Source: Lingula anatina (taxonomy: Eukaryota; Brachiopoda; Lingulata; Lingulida; Lingulidae). Taken from it: a DNA stretch of 41,553 nucleotides. The position numbers were made by a program, and so were the translations under genes. The notes beneath the pieces are model-generated. The model was not told where the DNA came from, did no database searches, and saw nothing but the letters and a program-made list of their open reading frames with translations. This document shows, one piece after another, positions 1 to 20,572 of the stretch. The stretch's first letter is position 1; each line of letters opens with the position of its first letter. The DNA lies in NCBI RefSeq assembly GCF_001039355.2, contig NW_019775502.1:855903-897455 (forward strand), given 5' to 3'.

Positions 1-125
1 AACGTAAAGCCCAAAACGCTCTTATACACGTAACCAACTTTGTATGAGCACAAATATTGTCATTTATTGTGAACAGGATAATATGATAATCAGACACACT
101 TGAGACCTGTGAAGCGCATACTCAC

Positions 126-367
126 GTGTCGAGGAGTAGTTTCGCCATTGCCTCGTATGTGAGTCCTAACTCAGCTTTAAGTGTCCTCCACCGCCCCACC
201 TCCCTCCCAACATACACAGTCTGAGTGCTTCTTCGTCTGTCTCTAATTTTCTTTCGTATCTTTCGAACTGGAGTGGCTATTTTCTTTCGTCCCCTTTTGT
301 CGCTCTCCTCTTCAGACTTGACGCGCGTCTGAGCCATGTTTGCTGTTTTGGCGCCAAATAGTAACAT
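126..367 (-). CDS. First coding exon of an unrecognised gene, continuing off the left edge
   Basis: An ATG at 365-367 opens an 80-codon exon that ends at a good donor (GTGAGT, read on the minus strand) at 125-120, two bases into a codon. A second in-frame ATG lies near 336 (MAQTRVKSEEE) and could be the true start. The protein is strongly basic in its first 50 residues (runs such as RKIRKKIRDRRR), which suggests a nuclear or nucleic-acid-binding N-terminus. The end reads GRWRTLKAELGLTYEAMAKL, which looks like the beginning of a helical domain. I do not recognise the family. The rest of the gene would lie to the left of the window. Base composition is richer in G+C than the flanks, as expected of a 5' exon near a promoter. 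Confidence 0.5.
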
Positions 368-805
368 CCGGGTCTCAGCCGTAGTACTTCATTCATAGTA
401 AACCGCGAGACTTAGCGAGAAATTGCGCGTTCTGAAGCCGTACTGTGAGGTGGTAGCTGAGTATTTAAGACGAGTCGTCTTTTATTATTTAATGGAACTT
501 AAAAACGGTATTAGGTAGGTTCATTTTCTCAACGGTTTTGGATAGGATATACCTTGGTCATTATGGGGAAATTGGTGAGATTTCCAGGAAAATTCATTTT
601 CGTGCTATTTTAAGGGTTTAACGCGCTGAGACTGTCTTTAAATTTTATATTGTAAACAGCACAATGCAAATATTGAAAACATCTTCAGTCTTATGTAAAT
701 ATTATGATAAAAGCTGGATAAATAATTCCTCTTTACCAAAAAGACATTATTAAGAAAAAAAAAAGACAGAAAAGAAAAAGGGAAGAAAAGATGAAGAAAA
801 AAATC
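368..805. other. Intergenic spacer, probable promoter of the leftmost gene
   Basis: No coding sequence was seen. The stretch lies between the start of the leftmost minus-strand gene and the stop of the next minus-strand gene, so it should hold the promoter of the first and the 3' end of the second. A purine-rich tract at about 750-800 is low complexity. Confidence 0.4.
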
Positions 806-2031
806 TCAGTTTTCCCACCTCTCATACCACAGTAGTCTAGCAGCAATGTCATTAACTCTGACACAACAGCTGTCAGCTAACACTGTTTTCCCATTTCGTA
901 TTTCCATCAAAAAGTCATCTACCTCCATCTGGGCACTGTAACATCATACAACACACCAGAATTAACAGGAAATGCTACAGGGAAACCTCTTTTAATCTAT
1001 TGCTCAAAACTTTGATAAACTTGAGGCTTTTGTACAGGAATGTTATTGTACATGACCTTTTTTATTTTTCTTGGTGATTTAACATGTCATGTTCCCAAGG
1101 GATAATTAGTAGTGTTAAACTTTCATAAACTTCTTATCAGTGTAATACTCTTCTAATCTTTTCTAAACTTCTTATCAACTTAACACTGTATACATGAAAA
1201 CAGCTTTGCTATCATAGGTAAGTCCATGGGAATCACTGAGTTAAAAAATATTGTCAACTTTAATACGAAAATTTATCAGTAATTAAGTAATTGGGAAATC
1301 TTCATAACAACAATGTTTTTCTGGTCAACACCAATTTATTTAAAGATTAATTCATTCATTTCTTACTCATTTATCTAACTATTTATCAATTCGTCTCTGA
1401 AAATTCCAACAGTGTACTCTTAACACTTACCAATCTAACAAGTCTGACAGATTTAATGTAAAGAATTATCATTACATGCTCTGTAGGGCCCTGTGGCTCA
1501 AGTTCCCTTTTAATGAACTTTTGTCAAACTTCACTGATTTCTATGCATTAAGTTCTCAGCTAATGGAATTCTGTGAAATACTCTGCTGGTCAGAGACAGG
1601 TCCAATCAATTCACATCACAGGTGAGATCAGGGGAATGGCCTTATGGTAATTATCCCCAAATTTTGAATGCTTCTTTTCTTCAAAGAATTTTTTCTTAAA
1701 ATCATATCATAGGTGAGATTAGGGGAGTGACCTTATGGTAATTATCCTCAAATTTTGAACACTTTTTTTTATTCCAAGAGATAATTTTTTTTCAAAAATC
1801 ATATCATAAGTGAGATCAGAAGAACGGTCTTACGGTAATTATCCTCAATTTTTGAATACCTGATTACTAGTAATTCCATGAATTTTTTTTTTTTTTAATT
1901 TATCATTTAGCCATTTTAAATTTTAAAAAAATTGTTTGTCAAGAATTTACAATGCTTTTCAACACTTCTGGATTGTCTTCTTCTAAAGCTACTGCAGTAA
2001 ACCACCAAAGCATTGTTTTTGAAAACTAAAT

Positions 2032-2074
<43 letters not shown>

Positions 2075-2472
2075 GTATACAAGAATGAGATGGACCAGGA
2101 GGTGCAAAATGCAGAATCCGGTTCAATGGCAAGAAAAAATTCAATAGAGCACTACAGATATTGATCCCCACTGTGTAACAAAAATTTACAGTNCGACTGT
2201 GTAACAAAAATTTACAGCTATTCCCCACCTCTGTTTTACTGAATGATTCCATAATTACCTCCTGCTTCCTGATCAATACCTCACTCCTAGCAATTCTATG
2301 CCATATTTGAATAAGATTAATAACCCTTAAAGAATGAAATCTCTGCTTTATAGTGATAAAACATGAATATACACCTTTCCAATCAATAAGCAACGTAAAT
2401 TAAACCTTGTTTAACATAAAGGATAAGTAATCATTGAATTTTTTAATGTTCCAGTGCACTCACACGCACACC

Positions 2473-2517
<45 letters not shown>

Positions 2518-3918
2518 GAAGAGCAAAAGAGAGAGAGAGGAATGCTTATCTCTAATTAGACACGAGCCTGGGTTCTAAATTATCTCTGACCAATCAGCTA
2601 TGGTGCTGCCTCAGGCCCATCAGAACTGAATTAAAATTCCAATTATCCTGTGCCTCTACATAAAAACCCATGCTGATCTCATTTAAAAAAAATCAATTCT
2701 GCAAACAGAACATCTAAAATACAAATACCTGGTCCAGAATGCTGGAATCCCAATTGGTAAATTGCATTGGATGTGCAACAAAAGCTCAATCAAACACAAT
2801 GAGTGTTCTTCTCTAAAAAAACAATCAACATATGGAGCCCAGGCCTTTGTACCAAAATTTCCTAAAAAAACTGGCTAAAACATACACTATAAAGCTCACC
2901 TGGAATCAGTAAGACAAAGCTAAAAAAAATGGAGTAGTTATGGAGATCTTGGATAGTGACAAACAAACTTCAGTCAAACCTTGCAACCTTGTATTAGTCG
3001 CTGGGATAGTGCTGTCACTTGCCAATTTAGCCAAATACTTGAACTGACTTAAATTGCCTAAACAACATAGGGTTGATTTGGCTTGATTTGCCAAATTTAA
3101 ACCATTTGGAGAAGAAAGTGATGAAAAAGTAGTGATTTGATTAAAAAAAAGGAAGGAAGAAAATGCTTCTGCCACCCCAGAGAAATAAAGATGTATGATA
3201 AATGTCATATAATAAAACACTCACTGTCTGCTGGGAGAGTCAGTTTCAGCTCCTCAAATCTGGTCGTTGTCTCCAGCCTGTTGTAGGCTGACTTGGCGCG
3301 GGTAATATCCACCACATAGTTACGTGCATTGGGATCACGACTGGCATATTTCTATAAATTAAAAATACAATTATTTAATTAGACAATTAGATAAATGGTT
3401 TACATTTATAAGGCAATAAAAGCTTTAATGTGTACATGTTGTAAAATGCAGCAAATGATTGTAAATCCCTGGCCAATAAATGTCACAGACTTGGTTTACA
3501 TTCCAATAAGTAATTTAACTTGATACAGTAAGTTTATTGGTACACAAATTAAGTATATACTTAATTTGGCTTTCATTAATTTATCCAAGATTCATAACAC
3601 ACATACATAATAAATAATGAATAACATACAGTAAAATAAAATAGATAAATAAAGCAATTATTATATAAAACAATTTTTATAAATCATTGTAAAGCATGCT
3701 GAATGACAAAAGATATGGATGACAGTTACACAAATAAATTTTATTTTGCGACCGCTTTTGTTAACAATGACAAAGTACACATTTAATTAATTATTTACCC
3801 TGTCATCTGTAAAATTAGTTTCTGTCTCCACAAACTTCAGCAGTGAGTTAAGGTGTGTCACATCAACTCCTGCTGTTCCACTTGCCACCGCAGTATCACT
3901 TTTACTTTCAGTAGCCAT
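806..3918 (-). CDS. Unrecognised small four-exon gene, about 129 aa
   Basis: My model joins 3918-3799 (MATESKSDTAVASG..., ending DDR), 3351-3225 (KYASRDPNARNYVV..., ending LPAD plus one base), a 13-base candidate microexon 1443-1431, and the terminal exon 935-806 ending WYERWEN and TGA. Every junction has GT and AG, and the phases agree: 120, 127, 13 and 130 bases, in total 130 codons. Exons 1, 2 and 4 look real, being good open stretches with sensible splice sites. The microexon rests only on splice signals and phase. The product would be soluble, mixed-charge and helical, with no signal peptide or membrane segment. I do not recognise the family. It is divergent from the phosphatase gene at 4528, 609 bases away, so the two may share a promoter. 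An N at 2193 in intron 2 leaves room for a missed exon. Confidence 0.55.
1611..1863. repeat. Tandem repeat, unit about 91-97 bp, 2.7 copies
   Basis: Copies begin at about 1611, 1702 and 1799, each opening with TCAYATCAYARGTGAGAT and containing TTAYGGTAATTATCCYCAA. It lies in the last intron of the unrecognised small gene. Copies differ by several substitutions, so the array is old. Confidence 0.8.
2033..2074. repeat. (TAA)n microsatellite
   Basis: About 14 uninterrupted trinucleotide units. The leucine-rich translation on the other strand is only an artefact of this tract. Confidence 0.95.
2461..2515. repeat. (CA)n microsatellite
   Basis: A CA dinucleotide tract, slightly interrupted at its left end and followed by a short GA tract. 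Confidence 0.95.
3001..3180 (-). mobile_element. Short inverted-repeat element, family A, diverged copy
   Basis: This 180-bp segment begins CTGGGATAGTGCTGTCACTT and ends GCCACCCCAG. It aligns in reverse orientation over its whole length with the elements at 29365 and 30895, sharing the internal words for GCTTAGCCAAAT and AAATTTGA. Its ends have decayed relative to those copies (CTGGGGTAGCGCTA), and I see no clear target duplication. It has no coding capacity and lies in intron 2 of the unrecognised small gene. Confidence 0.7.
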
Positions 3919-4527
3919 AATTCCTCGTTTCATATATTCATTTTACAAGGCTATAGATATCAGCTATGAGAGAATACATGTGTTCTTGGGCAGAAATAGC
4001 TGTGTCATTATTTGGACAAGGTAACACTTAATATCACAGATTCTGTATTTGGCACTGGAGCTGAAAAGAGGCAAGAAGACAAAAAAAAGTTACAGATTTA
4101 TGGAGTTGCCTTTTGTCTTCTGAAGAGAACAATACAGCAAAGAAATAGAATAATTTATCAAAAAGAATCGTGAAATCCCATAATCTCTACTTATTATGTC
4201 ATGCCACTTGTCAAAATGTTTACAAGGTCAGGGTCGAATCTAGGGAACGAAAGTTGGTTTTATATCCGTTTCTTTTCTACTGTGAATATCAAACCTACCT
4301 AAGTGCACTATTGTTTCTTCTCACATTAGGAATGTTCTAAATAAATAAATCACCAATGCTAAAAACAGCAAAAGTGTACATATATTCCACAAAAGGTAAA
4401 AATCTACACCTCTCCTCATCACTGCTGCGCATGCGTACATATCCCACAATGCACCCTTAACCATGGAGGTGGGGGTGCGATATTTTTGTGGATGAACTCA
4501 TAAATTCCTTAAATATTCGCATTGAAA
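3919..4527. promoter_or_regulatory. Divergent promoter interval between two genes
   Basis: This 609-bp spacer separates the minus-strand start at 3918 from the phosphatase ATG at 4528. It contains a short G+C-richer patch at about 4420-4480, with a CATGCG/GCGCATGCG-type palindromic word near 4430 and an ATGGAGGTGGGGGTG stretch at about 4462. No TATA box could be assigned with confidence. Calling it bidirectional is inference from the spacing. Confidence 0.4.
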
Positions 4528-6324
4528 ATGGATTTACAGCGAGGATATCCCTATATTATGTCGTACGTGAGGCGAGTTCTCATCAGCCAAGAGGCTGCAT
4601 TAGTTGCAGGCTTGTCATTTCTTCTTTACGCGATGTTTTTATACGGGCCGTTCATCATGTACACAGTTATCCGAACGTTGAAATTCACCTGGTTTCGACA
4701 CTTCAGTAGTGTTGATATTCCAGAGCCCATTGACATAATATCAGCATCTGACGAAGACAAGACCACCTGGAAAGTCGTTAAAGACAATGTTGCCGTAGTG
4801 GCAATCCAAGGTCGGCGAGGTCAGATGGAAGATCGGTTCAATTTTGTCTCAGATGTGGAGAGGACGGGGACGTCTGTGTACGGTGTGTTCGATGGACATG
4901 GAGGAGAGGTGAGGCCCGTAAGGGGTTTAGGAATTGAGTTCAATCAATNCAAAAAATTGTGTTAAGTGTCCAGTACATGTATGACCAATAACTGGCCTCT
5001 GTCGTGGGTCAGAATAATCTCATTAGATCCTGGTTGCTCAAAAGGTCCAGTTTCATTAACAGTAGATAGTGGATAGAATGGCCAACCTATCGACAGTTAT
5101 TCCAAGGATACCTGACATTCTTGTCAACTGGATAGCTGAGACAAATGTTTGGGAAACAACTTTACCTACAGGATAACTGTCCAGAGGACAATAATTTTAT
5201 CCATTGAATGGATAGTGTTATCCGTAGGATATAAAGCCATCTAGTGTTCACAAAACTGGGCCCAGTAGGTTAAAAGATATGTGGCAAAGATTGATAATTA
5301 TTGTGTTATAATCTTCAGGGACCACAGCTATCATCTCTATATTGAATAAAAACAAGCTGACCGTTGCAAATGTTGGCGACTCTCGGGGAGTCCTTTGTGA
5401 TAAAGATGGGAAGACAGTGGCGCTCTCTTTTGATCATAAACCAAATCAGGTATGGACACATTAACTACTGTTAAGTCAGAGTGAAATCATTTGATATTAT
5501 CATTATCATTATCTTTGAAGTAGTGATGATAGAAAAATTAATAAGTGTAAATACGTTCAGCATCCAGAGGAAAAAATAGTCTTTTTATCAGGATGCTTAA
5601 ATTATAAATGGCAAAGATATGTCTGTACCTGCTAAGTGTTTTGTAATATTTATTAGTGAAAACAAGTGTGTTGACTTTGTAAGGCATTAACATAGTTAAA
5701 TGATTTAAAATACAAATTTTTATTCATTTCAATGGCTCCTAATTTTTATATTTTATACAGTTATTTTAAAGAAGCTCTTACAAAGAAAAAATAAATATCA
5801 CTAATTCAAATGATTTCACATGCAGAAAATCTTAATTCAGTGCTGTTTGTGTTGGTTGACAAAATAATTTTGCAGTTAATACGACAGATTTTTATCCCAA
5901 AATAAATTTGGAAATTTTAATTATTTACATGTTTTTGTCTCTCTTTCAGGTAAAAGAACGCCAAAGGATTGAAGAAGCAGGCGGCTTTATCTCTTTCACA
6001 GGTGTATGGCGAGTCGCTGGCATTCTGGCAGTCTCCAGAGCTTTGGGCGATTATCCTCTCAAACTTAACAACCTGGTGATCGCAAAGCCAGACGTACTGA
6101 CATTTGACCTGAAAGAACTTCGACCCAAATTCATCATCCTTGCAACAGATGGATTATGGGACATGTTCAGCAATGAGGATGCGGTGAAATTCATCGAGCA
6201 GCGACTTCACGAGGCAGATTTTGGTGCTAGTGACTTGGTGTGGGCAGCGTATGAAAAAGGGGCCTTTGATAATATTACTGTGATGATTGTGACTTTTGGT
6301 GAGAACCAGTTCGGAAATGGTTAA
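4528..6324 (+). CDS. PPM1L: PPM1L-like membrane-anchored PP2C protein phosphatase (one exon missing)
   Basis: Visible coding exons are 4528-4908, 5319-5449 and 5950-6324. Exon 1 encodes a hydrophobic anchor at about residues 24-46, then QGRRGQMEDRF (94-104) and FDGHGGE (121-127), the first metal-binding motifs of PPM phosphatases. Exon 2 carries LTVANVGDSRGVLCDKDG, and exon 3 carries GGFISFTGVWRV, ATDGLWD and DNITVMIV, the remaining catalytic-core motifs. The family removes phosphate from serine and threonine; vertebrate PPM1L is anchored in the endoplasmic reticulum and acts on the JNK/TAK1 pathway and on the ceramide carrier CERT. Exon 1 ends in phase 0 and the next visible exon starts with two bases of a codon. 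About 58 residues present in PPM1L between DGHGGE and GTT are absent. The N at 4949 lies in that intron, so an exon was probably lost in assembly. The start is the only ATG before the anchor. Confidence 0.93.
5043..5273 (-). mobile_element. MITE-like element with GGGCCCAGTTT ends (family B)
   Basis: Read on the minus strand it begins GGGCCCAGTTTTGTGAACAC and ends TTAATGAAACTGGACC. It matches the element at 41183-41416 along its length, including GGATAACACTATCCATT and a stretch close to TTATCCTCTGGACAGTTATC. About 231 bp, with no open frame. It sits in the first intron of the PPM1L-like gene, about 100 bases from the N at 4949. Confidence 0.8.
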
Positions 6325-8997
6325 AGAGCCAGAATATGTCTGTCTTAAATGATGTTTTCATCCTGGATGTCAAAAGTTTGGATTATTTCCTTCTCGACTT
6401 GTTATTATACTTAGTGCAGGGATTAGATTTTTCCAACTATCTGCAGATTATCGACTTTTTGGGAGCCAAAAATATCATTTTTGAGACCAATGCTGATCTG
6501 CAATAAAAACTGGTTGTGGGGGAGGGGTGTATGTCTGAATGCCACGCCATATTTTCAGACTTTTTCACTAAATGTCAGCCTCATCCCTGTCAATGTGTCC
6601 ACTGTGTTTATCACCCTGTTGTTCAGAAGATGGACTGTGTAGACTTCACCATCTCTTTGAGTTTCAGGGTATTGGACTACCCTCTGGTCACCCTGAGTAT
6701 CACACTGATGAGACTTTTCCGACTTTTGTTGGAATTCCGATGTTTTCATGGTCATTTGGGTCATTCTTGTGAATTGTGTACCCTGGACCCCAGTCAATTT
6801 TCCTACTTTCTCAGTGTGGACGGGTCTCATCCCTGTATCAGGCTACTTCGTGTCATAACAGAATACAGTTTATACCACAATTAATGCCAATCAGGAGTTT
6901 TACAAGCAGGGTGCCAATTGATCAAGTTTTGGAGAAATGTGATGATATGTCTTCCTTACACCTTAAGTATCCATAACCACTGGGGATGGGGGTGGGGGGG
7001 GTTGAGTTCTACAGATGTTTAAAATTGACATAACTGTTAAATATATAACAAAGGACATCTGCAAAACATGTTAAAAAATTGAAAATATTTGGCACTTGAA
7101 AATGAATTAATATTTTGAAATGTGTGAATCTGACAAGGCTACATTAGGTGACAATCTTTGCAAAATATCCAAGAGGCCCATTTGCAATTTTGATGAAATT
7201 TTCAAAGTGAAAAAATTTACATCGGGGGAGAATCATCTTTAGACAAAACTTTTGAGACCAATTAAATTTTCAAGTTTTAACAGATTTAGATCTTAAGATC
7301 AGCAGGAGAAGAGAGCTGAGATGAAGCCACATGAACTGATTACATCCTTTAAGCATTATAAAAGAAGGAAAAAAATAATCTGATTGGTCCTTATACATGT
7401 ATCAGGTCCCTGACTGATGGAAGATTTGTTCCCTTCTTTAATTTCTCTCTTGGTTATCATAATCCCAACTCAGACAGTGGCTGTTGTCATTGACTGTAGT
7501 GTCATCAGTTCCTCGTGGTTGACAGATGGAGTGGGCGTGTCCCCTTATCATTAGGAAGACTCAGCATATGTATCCAAACACTGTGATCCATAGAAAACTG
7601 ATCCTTTGTTATAAGTATAGAAAAGCTGTGAAACTCAGGGTGGAGGGGTGGGGGTGGGGGGAGGGGTGTGTTCACCTGACCATGTGATTAGTCGGTAACG
7701 TGTTAGGAGACGGCTGAACTATTTTGACATCCATGTGACTATGACGCTCCAGGTGAAAATGTCAGTTTACCCAGTATTTTCATATAATTTATTACAAATG
7801 GGTGGGTGGGGTGGAGGTTATGCCTTTTTTTTTTCAAATAAATGTTTCCTTTTTTTTTCTTTGTTATTAATTAGTTTTACTTCACAATCTTTGCTTGCAA
7901 ACAATTACTGAAGCCAAATTGAATGCAGTATTTTCTCTGTCTCTTTTTTGTTTTTTACAAAATGAACATACTTGATGTTTAAGTACAAAAGAAAAGTTTT
8001 CTTTGAAATGACTTAAATTGGTGGGAATTATTCAATAGATAGTACTTAGAATGTATATACATAATATCATTGGAGTTCATAGCTGTGCCAGCTTAAGGAG
8101 TTACAACGAAAAATGTTAGACAGTTTTATATTTCTCTAGTAAGATTGGACTGTATATATATATAGACAAAAGTCCACATGAAGTTTCCAGGGGGCATTTA
8201 TGCTGCATTTCAGAACTTTGTACTTGATAATGTAGGTCAGAGGGTTATAAATCTATTTTAGTCACTGGAAATTTGTACATTTAATTGATTTTTTAATCAC
8301 CCAAACCCCATGATTCCTCATACATCTGGACTGTATAGCTTTAGAATTGTAGTATACACCAAGGCTGTAAAAGTTACTGTATTTTTAAATGTTTTTTGAT
8401 AAGTATTTATATAATTTTAGAAAGAAATAGTGAGGAGACTATGATTGTCATGAACAAGGTTTAAATATTCGCATTCTATGATCATAATTATATCTGTGCT
8501 ATGATATTGACCAAATTTGATCACATAGTGAATACATCCAAGCTTACTGTACTTAGACATTTTCAAAAAGTTTAAGGCAATGTCACAATTTGGGCTTACT
8601 TGTTGATTCTTAATACATCAGGAAATATTTAGGTCACTGTTTTTGAGCTGACATGATACACTTAGGTATTTCAGCCATTATACACAAATTTTTGTCTGTA
8701 TTTTGGATAAATAGTCAATATAGAATAAAGGGTATTCATTTATTAAAAACTTCATATAAGCAATTACTCTCACAGTATGAAATGTTTTTGTAGAATTTTT
8801 AACCATCTGCAGCTTCTGTAATATCATAAGTTTCGAAGAAAGTGACAGCTATTGAGACGCCACAACCCCCCCCTCCCCTACCCGCCAGCCTTCTCATTAA
8901 AATAATCCAAGGTATGGTCTCCCTGCCTTAGTCCAGTCGTATTTAGTGTATAGATGGCACTGTCTGCAAGCCAAGATGAGACCACAGTTTTTTTTCC
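6325..8997. other. Spacer holding the PPM1L-like 3' untranslated region
   Basis: No further coding exon was seen. It is the natural 3' region of the plus-strand phosphatase and runs up to the stop of EARS2, with which it is convergent. AATAAA words occur near 6503, 7829 and 8724, and the third could serve a long 3' UTR. G-rich tracts lie at 6983-7001 and 7638-7666, and a C-rich tract at 8864-8885. Confidence 0.5.
6705..6836 (+). repeat. Dispersed repeat, copy 1 of 2
   Basis: It contains CACTGATGAGACTTTTCC followed by GTCATTTGGGTCATTCTTGT and CCTACTTTCTCAGTG. The same words in the same order, on the other strand, occur at 17413-17492. The class is unknown. Confidence 0.6.
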
Positions 8998-18444
<9,447 letters not shown>

Positions 18445-19345
18445 ATGGTAAATATTCTGCTTCGACTGAGACGCTATTCGTCCGCGCACAAGTAGGATTT
18501 GGCACGAAGTCAAATATCTATTTTTAATAGACTGTTCTTAAATTTCACCTTGAACTTTTGCGTAGAAGGTCAACAAAAGTTTTGCTGATGTCGTTATGTC
18601 TGGCAGACAGAAAATTTGGCATGATCTAGTTAAATCGGGTAACGTGAACCCCAAGTCGGCGGTAAGGTTGAAGTGTAGTTGTTGAAGATTGAGACTCGTG
18701 CCTTTAAAAGGTTTACGAATGTTTCTAGAATTTAGAAATTGCGTCATTAGAAAAGCACACGTCAAAAGTGTCGTACAACTGTGTTTTTTAATATTTATGC
18801 CTTGACTGTCAAAAATATCCTTCAAAGGTACACCAGTGTCTATTCTCGACTCGGTTTATTGCATTTTGTTCAGTGGTATTTCCCCCTTGTAAGATCTGAT
18901 TTATAGCTCCTGCTTGAAGTTTTTGATTCCTTTTGAAAACATCTCTGTTATTATGTGTTTTTCCTAATTTCAGAGTGGTTTAATAATAGCAGGGTTGGGT
19001 ATAGCAGCCCTAGGCATTGCAGGTTGGTGGAAAATATTGTTTTGACAAGTTTTATGAAGTTATCATTGTTGTATTCATAATTATTTATTTAAGCTTATAT
19101 ATATATATATATATTAAGGGATCAAATAAAGTGTTACAGGCCTTGCAATGTGAAGAACAAAATTACATAGTCCTTATATCAGGTTCCAAACTAAACAACT
19201 AATAAATTAAGGCCACAATGTCCTTTTATTGACCCAGGAAATATTTCTTACCAGTAATTGCCCCCCCCCCCCCCCAATTCCTGTTGAATGACCTTTTTAT
19301 ATTGCAAAACTTAAATATCTTACATACTGAAATAATGATTAAATA

Positions 19346-19401
<56 letters not shown>

Positions 19402-20504
19402 ATTTATAATAAACAGTTGAAAGGATAAAACAAAATATAAAACCTTTTGAATAACCTAATCACGTTACTTATTCTAGGTCGCTATGCAGCAAAACATGGC
19501 AAAGTTGCAGGAGAAATGCTAAAAAAACAAATTGATGCCCTTCCTACTGCTGTAAGTATAGGAATTACAGTTTGATCATACCTGCCAGCATAAATGAAAA
19601 AAATGTTAGTAAAAAGTATGTGAAAATTAATTTTATAGAGATAAATGTAGGTTATTTATGCCAAAAAGAAGGTTTTCCTATTTTCACACTTCATCATCAT
19701 ACCTCTTCGTCCCGTGTGGGACATAAGGTCACAAGTATCTGTGGCTTCTGTAACAGTCATTTGAACCGGGAGGGTTGTTGGCCCCCTGCGGTAGGTGTTA
19801 TATATCAGGGTTTTCCTTCCCATAGCCAGAGCCTCATTAGCCAAGGCCCGCTAGGACCTAGTTTCCAGGGTGTACCGCGGGGAGGAGAGGTTGACTTGAG
19901 TGATCTACGGGTCAACGGCATGCTACTTAATTTCACCTTTCGCCCTTATGGACTAGCCAGCCTTTAACATTTTCTCACTTTATTCCCTCTCAAATTTTAC
20001 TGTAACAGTATCAGTCATTTGTTTTCTGTATCAGTTGAATATAAACACGTATAAAATGTTTCTGTTTTCATCACATTGCAGGCAGGAAGCAAATACTACA
20101 GGGGAGGCTTTGATGCCAAGATGACAAAGAGGGAAGCCTCTCTCATTCTAGGAGTCAGGTAGGTTCACTTCAGCACTTTAGTAACATGTTGATCAGTTTC
20201 AATCTCAAGATATGAACCATTTTATTGTTATCAACTTCTAAGGTCAAAAAGAAAAAAAAAATAGATCATCCATGAAAGTAAAAACAGATAAAATTAGGAA
20301 GAGGAAATACATGTATACAGTCTTATCAATTGGTTATATGTTACATTTCCCAGTTTTAAAATAGTTTTTGTGAAGATATTACACATTTTATATACTAGTA
20401 TTGTTATATATATTTTTCCAGTCCACAAGCCAGTAAAGCCAAAATTAAGGATGCTCACAAAAAGATAATGATAGCAAATCACCCAGACAGAGGTTGGTAT
20501 TAAG

Positions 20505-20572
<68 letters not shown>

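Noticed and set aside
2906-3220. 104-codon minus-strand frame
   Set aside because: It lies in an intron and coincides with a decayed family A element.
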